Source: Erythroxylum novogranatense
Lineage: Eukaryota > Streptophyta > Magnoliopsida > Malpighiales > Erythroxylaceae
NCBI GenBank assembly: GCA_029891385.1
Contig: CM057228.1
Location: 60,519,783 to 60,583,782 of the forward strand
DNA length: 64,000 bases
Direction of reading: 5' to 3'
Below the pieces are notes generated by a model. The model was not told the origin of the DNA. It did not search any database and was given only the letters and a program-made list of their open reading frames with translations. This document shows, one piece after another, positions 57,480-64,000 of this stretch (positions within the stretch are counted from its first letter, which is position 1; the number at the start of each line of letters is the position of its first letter). Both the position numbers and the translations under genes were made by a program.

Positions 57480-60400
57480 AATAGGTAAGAGACCTCGTAC
57501 AATTAATTAAAATCAATAAACTTCTGAAGTCCACATACTCTAAATGTGAATGCCGAACGTTTGTAGAAATCACCATTGACGACGTCACACTCACCTACTC
57601 AACTGCGTCTAAAACCTTGCAATTACTTTGATGCGTTGGCTAGTCTGACGTTGGGGATTGCTTCTCTTAGTCACGCGTCGGTTGGTGCTGTGTTTTTGTT
57701 GTGGATTGAAGACGATAGAGTGCCGTATTGTTATTGTTAGTAAGGTAATCTCTCCTCTTAAATTTCCCTTATTATTAATAGTTGATTGTTTGGAGTTGAA
57801 TGTGGTTTACTTTACCGATTTAGCTAATTTTTTAACTTACTATGTCTACCAATGGTAATATGAAAGAATGCATGTATATTGTTTGATGAAATACCCCACC
57901 CTTTTAATGCATGTATACTGTGTGTTTAAACTTGAAAGAATATGTTTCGGTGGCATCTGAAGGTGAGGAGGGTTTGTTGAAGACGTTTTGGACCGCTCCC
58001 TTCCTGCTCAAGATGGCTAAAATCACTTATCTTTGTACCATGTATATCTTTAAAGACCTCTTATACACGAGAACTTTGAAAATGAAAATACTCCCAACAC
58101 GTTGAAGAATGGTTCCATAACTTATACATGCATTCTCTTTATGGAGGAAAGTGGAGAAATGTTAGTGTTTAGAAATTAAGATTGGAAAAAGGAGTACACT
58201 TTGTTCAGATAATGATTTTAAGCACCGAGTTTTTATAACATTAAAGACATATTATTGAAAGCTAAAAGGGTGAAAATGAATCCTTGTAAAGGGTTGTTTA
58301 AATGCTATAGACATGACCTAAACATGGATTGAGACATGATCCATGTTTGAGTTTAACAAATAAACATAACGTAGACCACAAACATGTCTTAGACTATGGA
58401 TCTCCGTTTATTAAAGGCATTTAACTATACAAATGAATGATTTGTAGTATTAGCATGTCTTACACCATGGTCAACGATCAAATTTTAGTAATGTAATGAC
58501 TTTTCTTAGGCTTTTGACATGTTTCTTCAATTTCTAACCTAATGCCTCATCTAGTTTCCTATTTGAGAGTATGCTTGGCTTCCTAACGTTTTAAGGCAAA
58601 AATGAAAACCACAACAACCAAAACCACTAAAACCTTTTAACCTCTTCCTTAGTACCTTAACTTCTTGCTCTATGACTTCCTATAAGAGATTAGATAGTTC
58701 TTGATAACATGATTCATTATTATGCTTGACATATTTTCTTTGTCATCCAAGACCGATGTTGGGATAAAAACTAATTCTCCTCTAATCTTTAGGATTGGTT
58801 AAACTTTCGTATAATTTATGATTGGTCCAACTATATCAAAGTAGAGTCGAAATTATTCATTTTTCATGCATAATTATTTGGATTCTGAATTTGTCAAATA
58901 CAGCTTCGACCGTCACAATGCCCCCTCGAAGAGGTAGACAATCAGAGGAAAGCATCGAAGCTCAGGTGAGAGGGGACAATGCCATGGACATTGCAGGTGT
59001 GTATGATGCCCCTTTTCCTATTTATTCCGAGGAAGAAGGAAAGAGGTATAGGGAACTCCATAGTAAGAGCATTGAAGTTCCAACGTATTTTAATTTTGAG
59101 GTGCTAGATCAAATAGGATTGACTAATATATTTATGACATTATGTCGGAGAGGTACATGGGACAATTTTGTCCGAATGAATTACCCTGTTTACCGTGACT
59201 TGACACTCGAGTTTTTCACCTCGTTGAGGTTTGCCGCAAGCAAACCGAAGAAATTGTTTTTTAGGTTACGAGGGCAGCTGTGTTATGTGGATGAGAGGAT
59301 GTTACGGTTACTATTTGGGTTTGCAGAAGGGGATATTGATGAGGGGCATCGATCGTTCACGGTGAGTCAGATTGGAAACATTTAATGACTTGATGAGTAT
59401 GATCCCACATTGCATCCAATTCACAAATTATTAACGCGAATTGAAGTCGCTGCATAAATTCATGTGTGGTCTTTGTGTTCGGAAGCAACAAAGTACAAAA
59501 TGCTCGAGAAAGGAGCTTTTCCTCTTATGGTGCATCGAGCGTGGACATAAGCCGAATATGTTTGCTTATTTTTCTAAAACGTTGATCGATATAGCTGGGA
59601 GAAAGGATATAGCTGGGAGACTGGGGAATAGCTTGGGAATGGGTTATGTATCGACTGCAGTGGCTGCCTGGTTGAGGATTGATCTTAGTGACTTAAACAT
59701 GCTGAATAAGCATTTTTCGATGTACCTGCACGACAAGGTGCGAGATTATTATGGACAAAACCATGCAGCCTACGAGATCCTTCAACTCGCATGACTTTGA
59801 AGCGCAGGTTGGTAGCTGCAGAGTCAAGTTCTAGATGCCAGGCTACTGAACGACACTCGGAGAATGAGGGGCAACAACGGCAACCACCACAGCTGTTGCC
59901 AATTCAACAGGAACACGATCAACGTTCGCTACCTGATTGGGGCATGGTTTCGCAACAGCTGCTAGATAACCAAAAGCTCATCCTTGATAACCAACAACTA
60001 ATGCTTGAGAACCACAGACGTACGCAGCAGCAGTTGGATAACATGACGGAGCAGATGAGTGGCCTGAATGAGCGATGGGTGTATCTTAATAATCGAGTGG
60101 ACGATGTTAACAGCCATCTGTGTTATGTTGCTCAACGAATGCAAAAGGCTTGGGAGCCCAGAGGCCTCGACGTGCCATCGCCATCTTCATCTGTTGAACC
60201 AAGTGATGAAGGTCCAATCGATGAAGGTTTCGCTCCTCAATTCGGAAGTAAGACACTTGCGCTCTTTCTAAGATAATGATGCTTCGGTCCTCAATATTTG
60301 TCGAAATATGCTTTCATTTTGTAAGAAAACTTTGTCACAACTTGATGCATGCATGGCTATATATCGCTTGTAATTTAGAGATGCGTTCTTGTTTGAAATT

Positions 60401-60680
60401 GCCTTTTGTCTTCTAGCAAATTCTTCATGTTACTTTGAGCTACTCTTTCCAAATGCATTCATCTGTATTCTTGACTATCATTAATTAGGTTACAACAATG
60501 TCACTTAAATGCTTTTGGTTATTATTAATCCCATCGAATCCTAATTGCAGAGTACATATTCCGGACATCCGTGATTGTACAAAGGTTGCACTTGGAGCGC
60601 ATTAGAACTTCTAGTTTCTTTGTTGGATTGCAAGTTTGACCATTTTGGACTGAATTTAGTAGTGGAGGAAGATTTAATCA
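57480..60680 (+). mobile_element. E3: ORF1-like gene unit without transposase
   Basis: Bracketed by inverted arms (56,563-57,010 and 61,795-62,358). It contains a leader with a possible donor (TTAGTAAGGTAATC near 57,738), a long non-coding stretch (57,750-58,900), the ORF1-like gene and a 3' region shared with E1 (60,240-60,600). No FAR1/SWIM sequence is present, so it would need a transposase in trans. The element limits are inferred. Confidence 0.5.
58918..60276 (+). pseudogene. Gag/Athila-ORF1-like protein of E3, few frame breaks
   Basis: Starts MPPRRGRQSEESIEAQ at 58,918, after a splice-acceptor-like AAATACAG. Segment 1 (155 residues) has VYDAPFPIYSEEEG, IEVPTYFNFEVLDQIGL, TLEFFTSLRF and RLRGQLCYVDERMLRLLFGF. 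Segment 2 (59,441-59,794) has KELFLLWCIERGHKPNMF and GMGYVSTAVAAWLRIDLSDL. Segment 3 (59,791-60,276) has a Gln-rich linker and a coiled coil built on LDNQ/LENH repeats, ending GLDVPSPSSS. Compared with E2, three separate one-base losses at about 59,384-59,418 break the join of segments 1 and 2, and one shift near 59,790 precedes segment 3. A GTGAGT at 59,362 could instead be a donor. It is the best copy for the N-terminus of the family. Confidence 0.65.
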
Positions 60681-61110
60681 TCAGGTCATGCTTCTTTTTC
60701 GAGATCGTTTCCAAGTCTGTATGTGTTTATTTGCGTTCTTATTATGTCAATTAAGTTGATATTGCAAAGTGTTTATTTTTATCGCCGAGCGGAGTAACAA
60801 CCACTCGCTATAAAACACCAATATTGAACAAAGACATTGACCAATTGGTAAGGAATCGAGGTCAACATCATTTGAGGTACAATATAGCACCAAGTTTGAT
60901 CACGTAGGCAACAATAATTGTTGTTTTATTAGGGCCCTATTGTCCACCTAGAATAATAATATGACATGAAAACTTTCGTGAACAACCAAATAAATGTAGG
61001 GCTAAGCACTATATCTTTGATTGCATTCAGTTGAATTAAGCAATATATCTTTGATTGCATTCAGTTGAATATGTGAGTAACTTGAAGCAACTTGAAGCAA
61101 AGATAATCTA
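60681..61110. repeat. Segment inverted relative to 31,870-32,294
   Basis: Contains GGGCCCTATTG and the repeated TATCTTTGATTGCATTCAGTTGAAT at 61,010-61,064. It is the partner of the segment fused to mTERF pseudogene C. No gene was seen. Confidence 0.85.
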
Positions 61111-61644
61111 AACCTAACCCTGTTCGCCCTGCCCACCGCATGCAACTAACCTATAACGCAGAAATATTGTTATATCGTTATCTCAAAAAATTTTACAAGT
61201 ACATTATATACGAGAGTTATAAGAATACTAATATTAATATCACACATATTACTCATAATCGTTTGTTACAAATGTTTAAGATTTATAATAATTAGTATGT
61301 ATACATTTATTAGAACAAAATAATAATATTACATTAATATGATAAGAATAGTTCAATTATTATTAGAAATTAAGTCTTTAATGATTAGAAGAAGATTGTT
61401 AATGATGAAAACGTTTATAATAATTAGAACATAAATTAATATAATTAATACATTTAATTATCATACCGACTATAATCATAATAATACTGAACAATACTTT
61501 CATAAGAATAATTAAAATTTTCCTAATAAGTACATAATAATAGAATAATAATAATAATAATATAATCATTGTAATAGTTATATAATAATATTAATAATAA
61601 TTATAATAATGATGATGATGATAGTTATTTATATAATAAGGGCT

Positions 61645-61688
<44 letters not shown>

Positions 61689-61765
61689 CAATGACATAAT
61701 AATAATAACATTTGGATAATAATAATAATAATAATAATCAATGACATAATAATAATAAGATTTAG

Positions 61766-61794
<29 letters not shown>
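61111..61794. repeat. TAA-rich inverted copy of 31,400-31,860
   Basis: Includes TAA runs at about 61,650-61,690 and the phrase CAATGACATAATAATAATAA twice. No gene was seen. Confidence 0.85.
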
Positions 61795-61799
<5 letters not shown>

Positions 61800-62140
61800 G
61801 AATTATATACTTATAATATATATACTTATAATATAATCGACTCATGACTAAAGGTATTATAAACATGTCGGTCGCTAACAAGTCGTCGCTAGGCGAGGCA
61901 CTACCTCGCCTCATGAGCCTTAAGAAGACTGGACATACGATCAATAATAATAAAATCTCTAATTAACAAATTTGACAATTAAGGTATATATAACATTTAT
62001 AAGAATAAGTTAGTAATTATAACAAATCTCATAATAATAATAATAGTCTAAATTAATATGATTAAAAATTTAATACTAACAATAATAATTTAATGCTAAT
62101 ACTAATAATAATAATAGTAATAATAAAACTTCATAAATAC

Positions 62141-62178
<38 letters not shown>

Positions 62179-62358
62179 ACTTTATAATAATTTCCATTAT
62201 TATCATAAGATTTCAAAATAATGGAAATTAATATAATGAATTCATATAGAAATAATTTCGAATTTAATAATGATTATTATAACAATTATAATAATAATTA
62301 TAATAATAATTGTAATCATAATAATAACAACATAATTGTAATTATAATTATAATAAAT
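61795..62358. repeat. Right arm of E3 with GC island I15
   Basis: Reverse complement of 56,563-57,010. I15 at 61,858-61,932 has TCGCTAGGCGAGGCACTACC and CTCATGAGCCTTAAGAAG, the mirror of the CTTCTTAAGGCTCATGAGG element in I3. Confidence 0.85.
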
Positions 62359-62566
62359 TGTTTTCACAATAACAATTAAAATTAAGATCATAATAAAACA
62401 TAATAGTACTATTAATAATAATAATAGCAATAATAACAATAATCATATATTAAGAATATTAATAATAATAAAAACAATAAAATACCAATAAAAAAGTCAT
62501 AATTATAATAAAAAACTGATTATAATAATAGAAATTAATATATTCAATTAATTTACAAATCATTTC

Positions 62567-62655
<89 letters not shown>

Positions 62656-63157
62656 CATTAATACTTATCGATTTAGATAACATTATTAAACTTAATAATG
62701 TTATTCTCATTAATAATCAATTATATATTACATTATATTATTATTAATTAAGTTTCATTAATAATCAATCATATCATATAACATTGGGACCATATGTTTT
62801 TAATAAGACGCAATGTTTTTTTAATTTCGCTTTGTCAAAGAGTTTATGCATGCAGGATCCAACTCCGGAGTGAAGATCCTCCGTCGCAAATAACCTCGCC
62901 CTACTGTTTTTGACAAAACGATGCTGCTTTTGTTAAAAAAATTATGTGTAAAAAAAAATTAGGCAAATAAGACGGCTTTGAGAGTTGTGGTCCCACCCAA
63001 ATACCATTGTTCAGAGTTGATTGATTATTAATGAGCTTAGATTCGCCCACTTTTCTAATTAATATACTTCCACTGGTCATTATTTTATCCTTTATTAATA
63101 TAACCTTTATTTATATTTATATTCTTTAATAATTAACAATAGTAATAATAATCATCA

Positions 63158-63190
<33 letters not shown>

Positions 63191-64000
63191 CATAAGTACT
63201 ATTAGTATTATTATATATATGTTATTATGAAATGGCAAAACCGTATAACAATTAAATTAATGAGAATAACATTATTATTATATTATTAGTATTATTATAT
63301 ATATGTTATTATGAAATGGTAAAACCGTATAACAATTAAATTAATGAGAATAACATTATTAAGTTTAATAATGTTATCTAAATCAGATAAGTATTAATGA
63401 TTCTGTAATCATTATTATTATTATTATTATATTCTAAATGATTTGTAAATTAATTGAATATATTAATTTCTATTATTATAATCAGTCTTTTATTATAATT
63501 ATGACTTTTTTATTGGTATTTTTATTGTTTTATTATTATTAATATTCTTAATATATGATTATTGTTATTATTGCTATTATTATTATTAATAGTACTATTA
63601 TGTTTTTATTATGATCTTAATTTTAATTGTTATTGTGAAAACAATTTATTATAATTATAATTACAATTATGTTGTTATTATTATGATTACAATTATTATT
63701 ATAATTATTATTATAATTGTTATAATAATCATTATTAAATTCAAATTATTTCTATATGAATTCATTATATTAATTTCCATTATTTTCAAATCTTATGATA
63801 ATAATGGAAATTATTATAAAGTGTATTATTATTATTATTATATATATGTATTTATGAAGTTTTATTATTACTATTATTATTATTAGTATTAGCATTAAAT
63901 TATTATTGTTAGTATTAAATTTTTTAATCATATTAATTTCGACTATTATTATTATTATGAGATTTGTTATAATTACTAACTTATTCTTATAAATGTTATA
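62000..64000. repeat. Terminal palindrome with 0.67-kb spacer
   Basis: Arms at 62,000-62,700 and 63,370-64,000 are reverse complements, and the right arm runs off the window. The spacer includes the CCGTCGCAAATAACCTCGCC phrase (compare 19,150) and a tandem duplication of about 91 bp (63,195-63,285 and 63,286-63,376) containing AAAACCGTATAACAATTAAA. No gene was seen. Confidence 0.8.
62567..62654. repeat. (TAA)n microsatellite, 88 bp
   Basis: Uninterrupted triplets. The mirror position near 63,410 has only a short run, so the two palindrome arms differ in repeat length. Confidence 0.95.

Overview
The window is nuclear DNA of a flowering plant, probably a eudicot; the species cannot be told from the sequence. 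The evidence is a plant mTERF-family organelle gene, MULE transposons with FAR1/SWIM transposases, a Ty3/gypsy Tat-lineage retrotransposon with two RNase H domains, and plant-type introns. About half of the window is extremely AT-rich, TTA/TAA-dominated DNA carrying about fifteen short, very GC-rich islands built from near-perfect palindromes.

Layout: (1) 1-2.9 kb, inverted copy A of an mTERF gene, broken by one frameshift. (2) 2.9-4.9 kb, TTA-rich repeats with a GC island. (3) 4.9-15.1 kb, MULE E1: a gag/Athila-ORF1-like gene on + converging on a decayed FAR1/SWIM transposase on -. (4) 15.1-20.4 kb, TAA-rich repeats, including a long fold-back structure (16.2-19.1 kb) that encloses the 3' end of a MULE transposase. 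(5) 20.3-30.4 kb, MULE E2 with the same convergent two-gene plan, flanked by inverted arms of about 0.5 kb. (6) 30.5-33.7 kb, arm repeats, then 5'-truncated mTERF pseudogene C. (7) 33,711-44,235, an LTR retrotransposon on the - strand, inserted in the 3' flank of copy C with a perfect 5-bp target duplication. It has gag-protease, RT, RNase H-aRNH-integrase, a 63-bp tandem array and an antisense gene with its own promoter and intron. (8) 44.2-47.5 kb, the resumed flank of copy C and repeats. (9) 47.5-50.2 kb, intact mTERF copy B, the only host-type gene that reads through. (10) 50.2-57.5 kb, duplicated TTA-rich modules. (11) 57.5-60.7 kb, E3, a third gag/ORF1-like gene without a transposase, between inverted arms. 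(12) 60.7-64 kb, more inverted arms and a terminal palindrome.

Three families interlock: mTERF gene copies, two-gene MULEs and AT-rich fold-back arms with GC hairpins. They share flanks and breakpoints, which suggests that the arm/hairpin family has been copying, inverting and joining DNA here. Many reading-frame lesions are single-base losses, often in homopolymers, so part of the apparent gene decay may be consensus error. All family names come from motif recognition; no database search was possible.
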